The notes under the pieces were generated by a model. That model was not told the DNA's origin. It did no database searches and saw only the letters and a list, made by a program, of their open reading frames with translations. A DNA stretch of 64,000 nt, taken from the NCBI GenBank assembly GCA_022036555.1, contig CM039140.1:6723943-6787942 (forward strand), read 5' to 3'. Shown in pieces: positions 46,296-57,483 of the stretch; position 1 is the stretch's first letter, and each line of letters begins with the position of its first letter. The translations under genes were made by a program, and so were the position numbers. This DNA comes from Microstegium vimineum (taxonomy: Eukaryota > Streptophyta > Magnoliopsida > Poales > Poaceae).

Positions 46296-47709
46296 TGGAA
46301 AAGATGAGAATCTAAGGAGCCATTTGGCATGAGTTCATACACAAGTAACCTCCAATTACCTTCGCAGCAAAATCCAACCAATTTCACTAAATTTATGTGC
46401 TGGATGATTCCAATAATCAAATTTACTTCTGCCCTGAATTGCTTTTCTTCTTGTCAGGCGTCATCGAGCCTTTTCACTGCTATAGCAATCGAGTCACACT
46501 CACACCGGCACCCCTTAAATACAGAGTCAAAACCACAACATGCTCCTAGCATGTCTAAGAATTTATTTTGTTGCATATTGCAAGTCACCATATTTGAATG
46601 CAATTATGCCAATGCTACCTTCACTACTGAAGACAGGCCCTTTGCCGAGTGCCACACTCGGCAAAGCGCACACGGTAACAACGTTAACAGTAAAGATTCT
46701 TTGCCGAGTGTTTTTTGTCGGGCACTTGGCAAAGTCTTTGCCATGTGTTCTAATACACTCGGCAAATCGAAGAGACACTCGGCAAAAAAAAGTGCACGGT
46801 AACGGACGTTCGCACGGTGACGGAGGGTTTGCCGAGTGCTCCATGGAAAGCACTCGGCAAAAGGCTAGGTTTGCCGAGTGCCTAACGGAGACACTCGGCA
46901 AACCGCTGACGGCGTCGGCTCCTAACGCCGTTTGCCGAGTGTTGGCGTTGTCGTGTGCCTCACACTCGGCAAAAGGGTCGTTTGCCTAGTGCCAGACGTT
47001 GTCGAGTGCCAGACACTCGACAAACCATCTACTACCGAGTGGTTTTCTTTGCCGAGTGCCAGGCACTCGGCAAAAGGGGCTTCTGCCGAGTCCGAGTGCG
47101 ACACTCGACAAACATAGCTTTTGCCGAATGCCCGATGGAAAGCACGAACGGGCACTCGACAAAAAGCCCGTCTCCGGTAGTGCTTGGTCATTGTCTACTT
47201 TGAGTCTAGACCATTTCCCCTTTCTCCACCAAATCACTATGAGGATAATAAAAACTAAAGCGACAATGGTTGTGCCAATGGGAACACCGTACCAATAATG
47301 ACCATGCAATTCCTATTGCCTTTCCCACTCTCTAACTCAAATGCAGCAGGGTGAAGGTAAACCATTTCTTTCATTACCGTCAGTAGGTTCATTAAGTAAC
47401 TCGCCATGCCAGATAGAGCAACACCATATTTTCCATAAGAATATGCAGTGCAAGAGCAATTACCTAGGTACCATTTGCAACCCATACTTGAGTGAAATTA
47501 GGAATTTTGTTAAACCAAATACCTAGGTACCAGTTCAGTGTGTTGTTGGACTTGCTGCCTGTATGGAAGAAGCCAAGTGCCTAATTCCCATTGCTAGAGA
47601 TGAGCTTGTCGCTGCCAACAAGTGCTTGACCAGGTGCGATGGTGTCTGTGGCAGCACAATCTTGTAGGATGTATAGGAACAAGAGAAATCTGCAGAGGGC
47701 GAGGGACAT
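46296..47709 (-). pseudogene. Chimeric SRK pseudogene split by a CACTA element
   Basis: On the minus strand it starts with an ATG at 47709 and a copy-1/3-type signal peptide and lectin start (FLLFLYILQ, YLGIWFNKIPNFTQVWVA). It already has an early stop (tag at 47581-47583) and a frameshift. At about 47461-47475 it jumps directly into PAN, membrane helix (LVFIILIVIWWRKGKWSR) and juxtamembrane sequence of the SRK-2 type, omitting about 1 kb of lectin and S-locus domain. The kinase lobe, interrupted by the CACTA element, runs to about 46296 and stops in the N-lobe; the catalytic loop and everything after it are gone. Confidence 0.88.
46622..47182. mobile_element. Non-autonomous CACTA element with TTTGCCGAGTG repeats
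   Basis: It starts CACTACTGAAGACAGGCC and its right end, reverse-complemented, reads CACTACCGGAGACGGGCT. CTT flanks both sides (46619-46621 and 47183-47185). The subterminal regions consist of many TTTGCCGAGTG / CACTCGGCAAA copies in both orientations, the usual transposase-binding layout of this CACTA group. Length is 561 bp with no transposase. Removing it and one CTT restores 'gctaccttggtcattgtcta', which matches SRK-2 near 3138-3158. Confidence 0.95.
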
Positions 47710-49228
47710 GCAAGGTGAAGTGAAGGACAAAGGAAGCTGGAACAGATATCTAGGGGTCTTTCATCTATGGTATAAATGATAAGCAGCAGGTAGAAACAAT
47801 GAATGTACAATAAATGTATTATAGGATCGATTCACACTTATGTCACTCTTAATGGAGTTTCATCTAAGTTTCATGGGCATTAAATATGCTGATATGACAC
47901 TGTATTAATAAAGAGAGAGGTGATGAGAGTTTCATGAGACTAGAGAAAGTTTCATGGTCCTCTGCACCGTTTCCAAAATTTATCTGCGTTAGAAACTGTG
48001 CCATGAAACTCCCATTGAGGATGACCTTAGATATGCAATCAGAGATGGTGAAAGGTTACAGTAGACAAGATTTAATTTTTAAAACTTCCCCTAAACACAA
48101 AAACCTATTTAAGCCTCGTTTTCTATTATGGATAGAACACTACACTTCTAATAAAACTAATCTTGACCAAACTTGTAGCTCTGAATGACCTCAAACTTTT
48201 ACGGTTTAAAGTAGATGAAACTCTTGAACTGACCTGACTAGAATCATGCCAATCAGAGGTCTAGAACTGGAGATATAAAAATAACAAGCATGCTCTGTGT
48301 TTGACGGTACGGTGATGAGAATTGATCAAGCCCTAAAATTGTGAATTTGCAAAATCTATGAAATATTGATCAATGAAACTTCTCATATCAATAACATGAT
48401 TCACTAAAACAGTTTTATATTGATCAATAAGTCTATGCTCAAGAACAAGAAATCAATCTAAAATGAAAAGCTAGGCATGAAAAACAAAGCAAGGAGCGAG
48501 ATTACCAACCCATCCATTACCAAACCTTATCTTTATTATTGCATAGATGTGTTTACAAGCACAAGTATCCTTAGAGCATATCCAAGAAATTGGCCAAAAA
48601 AGACTAGCTAAATTTTACTGATTTTATTACTCTCTAAAATAGATAATATTAAAGTACTTTAACAGAATCTATAAAATTAAAAGATGAATGGCTAGTGAAG
48701 TATGTTATCCAAAATACAGAGCGAATGAGGTGGGATACATAACTACTAAATTTGAAGAGTCATTTATAGAGTCTGTTGAAGATATTTTTTTAACAATAAC
48801 CAAATTTAACTTTAAAAATATTTTGACTAGTATGTTAGATATACTGTTACAAATATCACCACGTGATCTCAAACCCTAAAATCAGCTCCGACGGCTCCTT
48901 TTTCATGCACAAGACCGAAACTCCCCGTCAGTCTCCTTTTATCTCCCAAGAAGTCCGAACCGGCTCTTGGCTTGCTCGACAGCCCAACACGAGCGGCTTT
49001 GCTCGATAGCCCAAGACAAGCCCAGTACCCAAACGTGTCCAACTTGAACAGCACACGTTGACCTACGCAACTAGCCAGCCCAGGTCTTTGAAAAAAAAAA
49101 ACAACCAGCCCAGGTTGTTCAAAAAAAAAAACAGGTGCCAAACGTGTACTACGGCCACCATGCAGCTAGCTAATTCTAAAAAAAACAAAAAAAAAATCCA
49201 AAAAACATGCAGCTAGCTAGCACGGCCA
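47710..49228. other. Spacer upstream of the chimeric pseudogene
   Basis: The first ~100 bases are duplicated SRK-1 flank (see 1205-1290). Beyond that is AT-rich DNA without a recognised gene. A 15-base phrase 'caaccagcccaggt' followed by an A-run is repeated near 49070-49130. The frame 48869-49141 has no domain. Confidence 0.4.
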
Positions 49229-49233
49229 GCAGA

Positions 49234-49284
<51 letters not shown>

Positions 49285-49828
49285 GAGGTAAAATTTCAGT
49301 CGTATTTTTTATCCGTCTTTCCCTAAATAACTTCATGAATGTTCGTCTATATTTATTTTTATATGGATTGTGTTCTACTCTAATACGAGTTGGAACGTCT
49401 GACCTTCCGTATTTGATTTGTATTACCGATAAGCAACAGAGTTGGAAAAACACTGCTTTGTGTTACCGTCCGTGTGCTTGCTCGGACTCCTAAATCAAAT
49501 CAAATAAATAAAACTAAATCGGATAAAGCAACAGAGTTCAAGTCTGGAGCAAAGGATTTCCCGATCTGTAACTATCCCTAACGCAAATTTCAGAGTCCGT
49601 GTAGACTCAAACTTCGACGGATGAACCGCCCGTCCCGTAGTAAATGATGTAACTATCAATTTGCAATTAATATACTATTTTTTTTGTTAATAGATGAAAA
49701 TTAAATGTATCTAAGAGAATAATTTGAGGCCGTGAGTATGAAATCCAATTCTATCTCTAAATCGCAAATCTTTTAAGTGACTACGTGACAAACTATATTT
49801 TTATTGCAACGCACGGGCATATTTACTA
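49229..49828. mobile_element. Helitron-like element, decayed
   Basis: After a (TA)n run (49236-49278) comes 'aataaagaggtaaaatttc', and the right end reads 'gcaacgcacgggcatattta' followed by CTAT. Both resemble the neighbouring element at 49829-50259. The 3' terminus is not a perfect CTRR. No coding capacity. Confidence 0.45.
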
Positions 49829-50259
49829 TCTATATTTTTATATATACCTAATAATAAAGAGGTAAAATTTTAGGCTCTTTTTTACGTCCATCCATTTTGT
49901 GACCTGTCTTTCTAGAAATTAAGCAATCTCAGGGTCGGTACTAATAGAAAACAAAGATAAAGCTAGGAGTTCTAATTGTAGTCTAAATAGAGCTATAAAT
50001 CCTATTAACTTCAAATATAAAAAGGATAATAAGAAGAGAAATTAAACAATCTCGCGTCGATACTAATAGAAAGCAAAAGAGCTCCAAATCAAACCAAAAG
50101 AACACCACGTTGGCAGCCACGACTAAGCATATATAATTGAATAAGTAAGATATTTTCATATGTGAATTTTATCATAGACTATGCACAGATTGACTATAAC
50201 ATTAAAGATGAGAAAGAAAAAAAATAATTCCCATTGCAACGCACGAGTATATTTGCTAG
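49829..50259. mobile_element. Non-autonomous Helitron-like element
   Basis: It begins TCTATATTTTTATATATACC after an A (49828) and ends 'cgagtatatttgCTAG' before a T (50260). This satisfies the A|TC...CTAG|T rule of Helitrons. It has no target duplication and no Rep/Hel gene. Only 431 bp. It ends 358 bases before the SRK-4 ATG, so it may form part of that gene's upstream region. Confidence 0.6.
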
Positions 50260-50617
50260 TAAACAATAATACACGGAAACAAATCCGTTTCCGGTCCTTT
50301 GCACGAGGCACACTGCAAGCACCTCACGTACATATGCCTCCGGGCATGCTCCTTGTACGCACACGTTTCCGTTCCTTTGAACAGTGCTGCTGACCGTGCT
50401 GGCGAGTCACGACCGTGGAATCTTCAGACTGATGTTTGCCTTTCCCCCCCGTAATTTCGAGTTCGCCCGCAGCCGCCATGGCAGACCAAAGCCTGCAAGT
50501 TTGGGGAATCTTGTAGCCCGTGTATGCTGATCGCCGGAAATCGATTTATGTAGCTGCGCCGTGCATCGCATCGACTGGCGCTTCCAAACCATCCAACGCC
50601 AACGCTCGAATTCCGCC

Positions 50618-53111
50618 ATGCCTCTCATCCTACTACTCTGTAGTCATCTTCTTCCAGCTGAACATCCCGGAAGTGCACTCCTCTGCTTCTGCTACTGGAA
50701 CTGGAAGGGACACCAACACCATCTTGCCTGGCCAAGCGCTTGCTGGCAACGACAAGCTCGTCTGTAGCACCGGCAAGTACGCGCTTGGCTTCTTCCAAAC
50801 CCAAACATCTCGCAACAACTCCAACTCCAACTACAACTACTGGTACTACTACCTGGGCATATGGATCAACAGAGTCCCCACCATAACTCCCCTGTGGGTC
50901 GCAAACGAGGACGATCCGATTGCCGATCTCACCACGGTGGTGCTCGCAATCTCCCCGGACGGCAACCTTGCCGTCCTGAACCGTGCCACCAAATCCATCA
51001 TCTGGTCCACGTCCATCCAAGCCAACACCACGACCAACGACACGATGGCGACGCTGACAGACGGTGGGAACCTCATCGTGCGGAGATCTTCGAGCCCATC
51101 GTCGGACGACGTCCTATGGCAAAGCTTCGACCACCCGACGAACAGCCTCCTCCCTGGCGCAAAGCTCGGCAGGGACAAGGTCACGGGCCTCAACCGCCGT
51201 CTTGTCTCCAGGAAGAACTCGGTGGACCAGGCTGCCGGAGCGTACGCGTTGGAGCTGGACCCGACTGGTGCTGCCCAGGTCATCCTCGTAGAGTTGAGTT
51301 CGGGAGTGACGTATTGGTCAAGCGGCGAATGGAACGGCAGATTCTTCGACTCTATACCAGATATGGGTACCTTTTCTGAATTCATCAACAGCAGCACAGA
51401 GGAGTATCTCGTGACCCCGTTGAGGGACGAGAACGTGATCACGCGCCTTTCGCTGGAGGTTTCTGGTCAGCTCAAGGCGTTCATATGGTACGAGCAGTTG
51501 CAGGATTGGGTAATTTCTGCTGTCCAGCCGAAATCTCAGTGTGATGTCTATGCAGTCTGTGGATCTTATTCAGTTTGCAATGACAATGTAAGCCCCTCTT
51601 GCGACTGTATCAAGGGATTCTCCATCAAATCGCTTCAGGATTGGGAGCTAGAAGATCGAAGAGGAGGGTGCGTCAGAAATTCTCCATTAGATTGCAGTGA
51701 CAACAAAACCAGGAGCTCAAGCTCAACAGATGGATTCTACTCCATTCCATGCTCCGGACTGCCCCCGGATTCTCAGACCTTATTGACGGTTATTACTAAT
51801 GAAGGTGAGTGTGCAAAGGTTTGCTTAAGTAATTGCTCATGCACTGCATATTCCTTCAGTGATGACCATGGCTGCTATGTCTGGCATGATCAACTGTTTA
51901 ATGTCAGACAACAACAGTACAGTGACCTTACTAGTACCAAGGTGGAATTCCTGAAAGTTCGCCTTGCTGCAAAGGAGCTGAGAATTTCGGGAAACCACAG
52001 AAGCAAAATGCTGGTTTGGGTTGTTACCAGCGGTGCAACTATGCTGGCTTTGTTTGGACTTGTCCTGCTGCTGCTGCTGATTTGGAGGAACCGAACCAAG
52101 CGATATTGTCGCGTGTCAAACAGTGTTCAGGGTGGCAATGGAATTGTTGCATTCAGATACACCGACCTGCAGCAGGCAACAAAAGGTTTCTCATCCAAGC
52201 TAGGGAGCGGTGGTTTCGGCTCTGTTTACAAGGGGGTTTTACCTGACGGATCCATCATAGCAGTGAAAATGCTTGGCGGTCTTCGTCAAGGGGAGAAGCA
52301 ATTCAGAGCTGAAGTGAGCTCAGTCGGTATGATCCAACATGTTAATTTAGTTAAACTGATTGGTTTCTGTTGTCAGGGAGATAAGAGACTGCTAGTTTAC
52401 GAGTACCTGCCATACGGTTCTCTTGATGTTCATCTAGATCAGAACAGTGCCACATTCCTGAACTGGAGAAATAGGTATCAAATTGCCCTAGGAGTTGCAA
52501 GAGGACTGGCATATTTGCACGAGAGCTGTCAGGAATATATCATACATTGTGATATTAAGCCAGAAAACATACTTCTTGATGCATCGTTCACTCCTAAAAT
52601 TGCAGACTTTGGGATGGCAAAATTGGTACAAAGAAATTTCAGCGGAGTCTTGACGACTATGAGAGGAACTGTAGGTTATCTTGCTCCTGAATGGCTTAGC
52701 GGAGTGGCTATTACAACAAAAGTCGATGTTTATAGCTACGGGATGGTGTTATTGGAAATTATATCAGGAAGGAGAAACACATATGAACACTGCACTAGTT
52801 GTGGTCACAATGATGCTTATTTTCCTCTGCAAGTTGCTAATAATCTTCTCAAGGGTGATGTGCAGAGTTTGGTGGATCCTAAATTGTCTGGAGTCCCTGG
52901 AGATGTTAATATGGAAGAGGTTGAACGTGCTTGCAAAGCTGCTTGTTGGTGCATCCAAGACAAGGAGTTCGATCGACCGGCAATGGCTGAGATTGTTCAG
53001 ATTCTAGAAGGTCTACGTGAGGTCGATGTGCCTCCACTCCCAAAGATACTCCAAGGAGTTGCAGGAAGCCCACTATCAACATTATGTAAATTACATTATT
53101 ATTTTGACTGA
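50618..53111 (+). CDS. SRK-4: G-type lectin S-receptor-like kinase, N-terminal frame break
   Basis: An uninterrupted frame runs from before 50640 to the stop at 53111. It holds B-lectin (YYLGIWINRVP), S-locus glycoprotein (YWSSGEWNGRFFDSIPDM), CDVYAVCG, PAN (CLSNCSCTAYSF), a membrane helix (MLVWVVTSGATMLALFGLVL, about 52009-52085), glycine loop GSGGFG (about 52204), AVKML, HCDIKPEN (non-RD, about 52546), DFG, APEW and a slightly long C-terminus. This frame has no ATG: an in-frame TAG lies at 50514-50516 and the first in-frame Met is deep in the lectin domain. The fitting signal-peptide ATG (50618, MPLILL) is in another frame. Skipping one base near 50636-50640 would join them (VVIFFQLN follows). 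Either one inserted base, a sequencing error or an unrecognised splice event explains this. Confidence 0.85.
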
Positions 53112-53850
53112 AATGTGTAAATTCCTGTGTGCAGTTGAACATGTTAAATTTGTGAATGAACTTTTTTTAACTGTGGTGCTTCACACCATGGGAGCGAGAC
53201 TAATGAGCACCGTGGTCAGTCAATCACATACTGCTAGGCAACACAACTCAGCCCATAACACCACCCGACCGAACAAAACAATATCTTTGCACAACAAATA
53301 TCCCTATGAACTGCGCAATATCATCAATGCAACCTTACATAACCTCGTCCAACTACCAAACTTACTAATCCCACCATCCAAACTACTCTTCTATGAAACA
53401 ATCCAGCAATAGAACAGTAATATAAACCAGCAGCTAGCACTATCTCCACCTCCTCAACAGCCTCAAGCCCTCAAACTCAAAGGCTCAAAACCAAATCAAA
53501 GCCAAACCCTCCACACAAACCTCAGTCAACAACCGCTACATATGACTACCATTCTATTGTCCTAAAATCAAGTGTGCCATTGAAGTTCTGCATGATTTAA
53601 GTCAAGATGTACTAATTCCCAACAAAAGATCTTTGTCCTGCATATCCTGTTTCTTCAGTTAAACATGAGTAAAGTTATTGATACTTCAAACATGTTATCA
53701 AAAAGACAACCAAACTAATTGGTAAACACAATGTATAGTTCGCTCCAGTACATGGTCGACAAATAGAAATTTAAGAAAAATAATACATATATGATTGCAT
53801 CTATCCTATCAAGGTCCCACAAAACTTCAATATACAATACTGTGTCATCA
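53112..53850. other. Spacer between SRK-4 and the SWIB gene
   Basis: These are the converging 3' ends of SRK-4 (+) and the SWIB gene (-). The frame 53017-53412 has no domain. Terminators and poly(A) signals cannot be assigned safely. Confidence 0.4.
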
Positions 53851-55559
53851 CTACCTTGGAAATTTTGGGAAATGGAGCTTAACAATCATTGGTAGTTCAG
53901 AGAGTTCCACTTTGGACCTGCCCAATAACACAGTCTTCAGCTTCTCATCACATTTCACAATGTTCTTGTTCGTTGGGTCCTGCAAATCAGGATAGTTACT
54001 ATCATCTGAAAAGAAAATAATGATGAAGCCACATAATGAAATTTTTTGTTTCTGTAACAAAACACTGTTCTTCATTTTCGCACAAATAACTGGGAGTGGC
54101 AGCCAACTGATAACAGGCCCTGTCACAGTAGCAGCAGCAGCTTGTTATTTGAGTTTCCTTGATCTTTAATCTGTTTACTCGTGAACCAAGCATATCACAA
54201 TAACACAATTGATCGTTAGTATGGTTTTTTAGAAGTGAATCCTAGGTTTTTTCTTTCTTTCTGCATAGATTCATGCTGTGAGAAGGCATTCATCAGAGTT
54301 ATTATTTATACATTATCTGCACACCCATATGGTCAGGAAGGTACAAGGAATGAGTTGCTTGTCAGTTTTTTCTCATACCAGTTTAGCCAGTGCCCAACTA
54401 CAACAATAGCCACCAAAAGAACCAGTGGAAACACAAACAGTTTGGTCAAGATTGTGCACTAGTATTCTGACACACACTATATCACTAACATGTAATATTT
54501 GGCCAATGGAGGGGAGGGGACTCCTAATAAAGAATGTGAAAATGGAAAAAAAAAATCAGTGGTAAAATGAAAACTGCGTTCATGCTTCGTGCCAAAATAA
54601 AGTTTATTCTCATAACTGTTGATTTTTGACACAATCTCATATGAACAATTTACTTCTGAAGAGAAGTATATATTGGGGATATTGATAAAATTAGTCAAGA
54701 GCTTGATAATCAATTCGATGAGGTTGATATGAAGTCACTTTCTTTTATGTCGGCCCTCAACCTTTCCGGCTCATTTGCTTCTTTTCATGCACAGAAGGTA
54801 TGCAGACATGCTGAGTTCTACCCTAACGATATATTTGGTTCCGATTTATTCAACTTGATAACTATATTTATAACATGAGACAAGATGATAGATTCAATGG
54901 CCTTGAAACCCTTGCTGACCTCTCAGTTAAGCTAGTTGAAACAAATAGACACAAAGTTTATGATTTGGTTTCTTAAATTGAATTGGTATTGCTGCTACCA
55001 GTGACAACAACGAGTGTTGAGAGGGCATTTTCTGCATAGACCCAAAATATACTGATGTAATCCTATTTGTTCATTTAAGCTTCTATTTCATATATTAGTT
55101 TGTTTGAACTATTTGTATTTAATTTAAGACTTCTTGTGTTTTATATTTGTATGTATATACCCGATTGTGGGACAATTTGTATGGTACTTTACCGAATTTA
55201 CGGGTTTCACCTAATTTCTAAATTAATTTTGCTGTATGCCATGAAAATTTTGGTACAACATACTCCATGGAAAAATCCTAGGTCTGCTACTGCACCGAGC
55301 ACCAACACTAACCATAGCGACTAATTACAGATTTCTTCGGAAAGAAACAAAGGCCCAGTCTATTGCCATATGCATACATGGGAAGTAGTACCTGAAGTTT
55401 GTTGTCCTTGATGTGCGACCACACCCGGAGGAAGAAGGAGAGATGCGACATTTGGGACCGGCCCCCGGCGAACTCTCGCAACTGGGTGGGCAGGTTCACC
55501 AGATCCGTCAGCCCCGCAACCTTCTTGGGGCATTCGGCCGCCGCCCGCCTCAGCACCAT
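53851..55559 (-). CDS. SWIB/MDM2-domain protein, two coding exons
   Basis: Coding exon 1 is 55392-55559 (56 codons, ATG at 55559, starting MVLRRAAAECPKK). Coding exon 2 is 53851-53979 (42 codons plus stop, ending LHFPKFPR). The splice sites are CAG|GTACTA at 55392/55391 and TTTGCAG|GACCC at 53980/53979. The join gives SFFLRVWSHIKDNKLQ followed by DPTNKNIVKCDEKLKTVLLG, the unbroken core of a SWIB/MDM2 fold. The product has 98 residues, about the size of the domain alone. Plant proteins of this size include organelle nucleoid and chromatin-associated SWIB proteins; targeting here is unclear (the short N-terminus contains two Arg). The 1412-base intron contains hAT remains. The gene overlaps no SRK. 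Confidence 0.85.
54684..55292 (+). pseudogene. hAT transposase C-terminal remnant inside the SWIB intron
   Basis: Plus-strand reading gives SFMSALNLSGSFASFHAQKV, RHAEFYPNDIFGSDL and, after a frameshift, GLETLADLSVKLVETNRHKV and LLLPVTTTSVERAFSA. The last is the hAT dimerisation-region signature. Stops and frameshifts make it dead. The right end 'gtctgctactg' at 55292, reverse-complemented CAGTAGCAGAC, looks like a hAT terminus. No matching left terminus or 8-bp duplication was found. Confidence 0.8.
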
Positions 55560-55917
55560 ATCCAGCCCACCCACTGTGAAGAAGCGAACGGATTCGAAGG
55601 AGAGTGAGCTAACCGAGCTAATCGCAGAATAGAACAAATCAACGCAAACACCAAGCACAAATTCTGTCGAATACATCAAACTGAAACAGGGTTTCATGCA
55701 CCTGATCAGCACTTGCTGCACTCAGCGGAGGAGGGAGTGACGGGGTGAGGGTGCTGCCGGTGGGGAGGTCTGGAGGAGGGGGCAACGCCGGTGGGGAGTA
55801 GAGCCGGCGCTGGAGGAGGCAGAAGGAGCGCCGCCGCGCTCGGGTGGGACGAGAAGCGCAAGAGGGGCTGAAGGGGTTACGGTACGGGGTACAGTCAGCT
55901 ATTGAGATTATACTCAA
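55560..55917 (-). other. Probable 5' UTR of the SWIB gene with a short intron
   Basis: On the minus strand, GATCAG|GTGCATG at 55702/55701 and CTTCACAG|TGGG at 55574/55573 fit a 128-base intron. Splicing leaves no in-frame upstream ATG, because a TGA precedes the junction, so translation would start at 55559. The CT/GC-rich exon from 55702 to about 55917 would be leader. Inference from splice-site motifs only. Beyond, 55918-56326 is AT-rich and empty. Confidence 0.45.
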
Positions 55918-56326
55918 ATGAATTGAGAAATTTCATAGTTTGGACTCAGTTACTCAGTTAGCACGTTTCGCTGAATTTGTAACATTTAATTCGTGTGTAT
56001 TTCAATATTTGACACCAGAGACGCTGAATCTGTCGCTTTAAATATTTTCTCATGTTTTTCTTCTTTTACTTCTTTTTCTATTCTTTCCTTTTTTTTAGAG
56101 AAGAACTTTTTCCTATCTATGTGAAAATATATTTTTGCCTTCGTCTCTCATTTATATTCTATCGACTAACCGGCATTTGTCTCCCTCGACGCCGATCGTG
56201 TTTCTTTCTTACCTAGACAAAGTGGTCTATAAATCAAATCAAGTTATCGATAGACAAGTTTAGGGATGTTTGTAACAAAATATACAAAACAGAGGCACAA
56301 GAAAAAACAAGATATATACATCGTAG

Positions 56327-57204
56327 CAATTAGACAAAATTGGCTCCTGAACAAATGACCATCCTTTGTTGTTGGACATTTAAAATGGAGTGATTTGCTA
56401 CACAACACATCTAAAATTGAGTGATTTGCTGCAGAAGACTCCGGTTCTTAGTAAATTTGCTAGTAGACACCGTGCCCAATAAAATATTTTTAGAAAATAG
56501 ATATAAAATCGTATAAATGTCCAAAATTATACTATAAAATCTTCTATGCTCTATATGATAAGAACTTTACAGTAAAAATATTGTTTTGCATTAAAATAAT
56601 CATTTTGTCGCTCTTCATAAATTGATAAAGTTATACATAGTTAATCTATTCATATATTTATGTGACACTAAAAGTTTAGAAAAATCACAGAATGTGTACA
56701 TAACCAAATCATGACTATGCTAAAAGTAGCTCGAAATAATAAAATTTAATATATCAATTGAACTTGATAAAAGATAAATCTATAACCCGGTCATGCTAAA
56801 TGTACCATCATAAACTTCATTATTTTGAGCTAATATTTTTACCATAGTCAAGATTTGATGATGTATGCATTCTATGATTTTTTTCAAGATTTTTAGTGTC
56901 CTACAAATATATGAACAAATTTACTATAGTTAAGTTTGTCTATTTATGAAGAGGGGCAAAATGATTATTTCAGTGCAAAACAACATTTTGATTGTATAGT
57001 TCTCATCATGTAGAACATAGAAGATTTTTTAATACAATTTTTGGGTAATTATACGATTTTATATCTATTTTATTTAAGTATTTTATTAGGCATGGTGTCA
57101 ACCAAAAATTTTGCAAAGAATCAGAATGTCTTCCATTATACGTGTCTGATAGGAAAGGACGGTCACTTTTAATGTCCAAGAGTCAATTTTTCCTAGCAAT
57201 TACT
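56327..57204. repeat. Long hairpin-forming inverted repeat (foldback MITE)
   Basis: Two arms of about 400 bases run in opposite orientation around a centre near 56770. Examples: 'atagatataaaatcgtataa' at 56499 against its reverse complement near 57050; 'aaataatcattttg' at 56594 against 56950; 'gtcatgctaaatgtacc' close to the centre. Arms look 80-90% identical by eye. No open frame. It lies 280 bases beyond the SRK-5 stop. Confidence 0.8.
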
Positions 57205-57483
57205 ATAGTTCTAAATTTGAGTGGCTTCAAATAAAACTTGTTTTGATATAATTTAGATCGATATGAGCATTTGAAGATAGCAGAGGTTATGCTAACTTCA
57301 CCAGTTGGCTACTGCAGTAGTGCTTAGTATACGTGGATGTAAACAGAGATCCAACATGGTATAATCACCAGAAATATATTTTTACAAGGTCATCCACACG
57401 TATCGTCACAAAGAGGTATAACATGTATAACGTACATCAACATTCATTCTTTAGAAGACGTCTATCTCAGTACTTCTAGGACA

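Noticed and set aside
46563..47203. Several overlapping frames of 80-150 codons on both strands
   Set aside because: All read through the TTTGCCGAGTG repeats of the CACTA element.
50849..51442. 197-codon minus-strand frame
   Set aside because: Shadow of the GC-rich SRK-4 lectin coding sequence.
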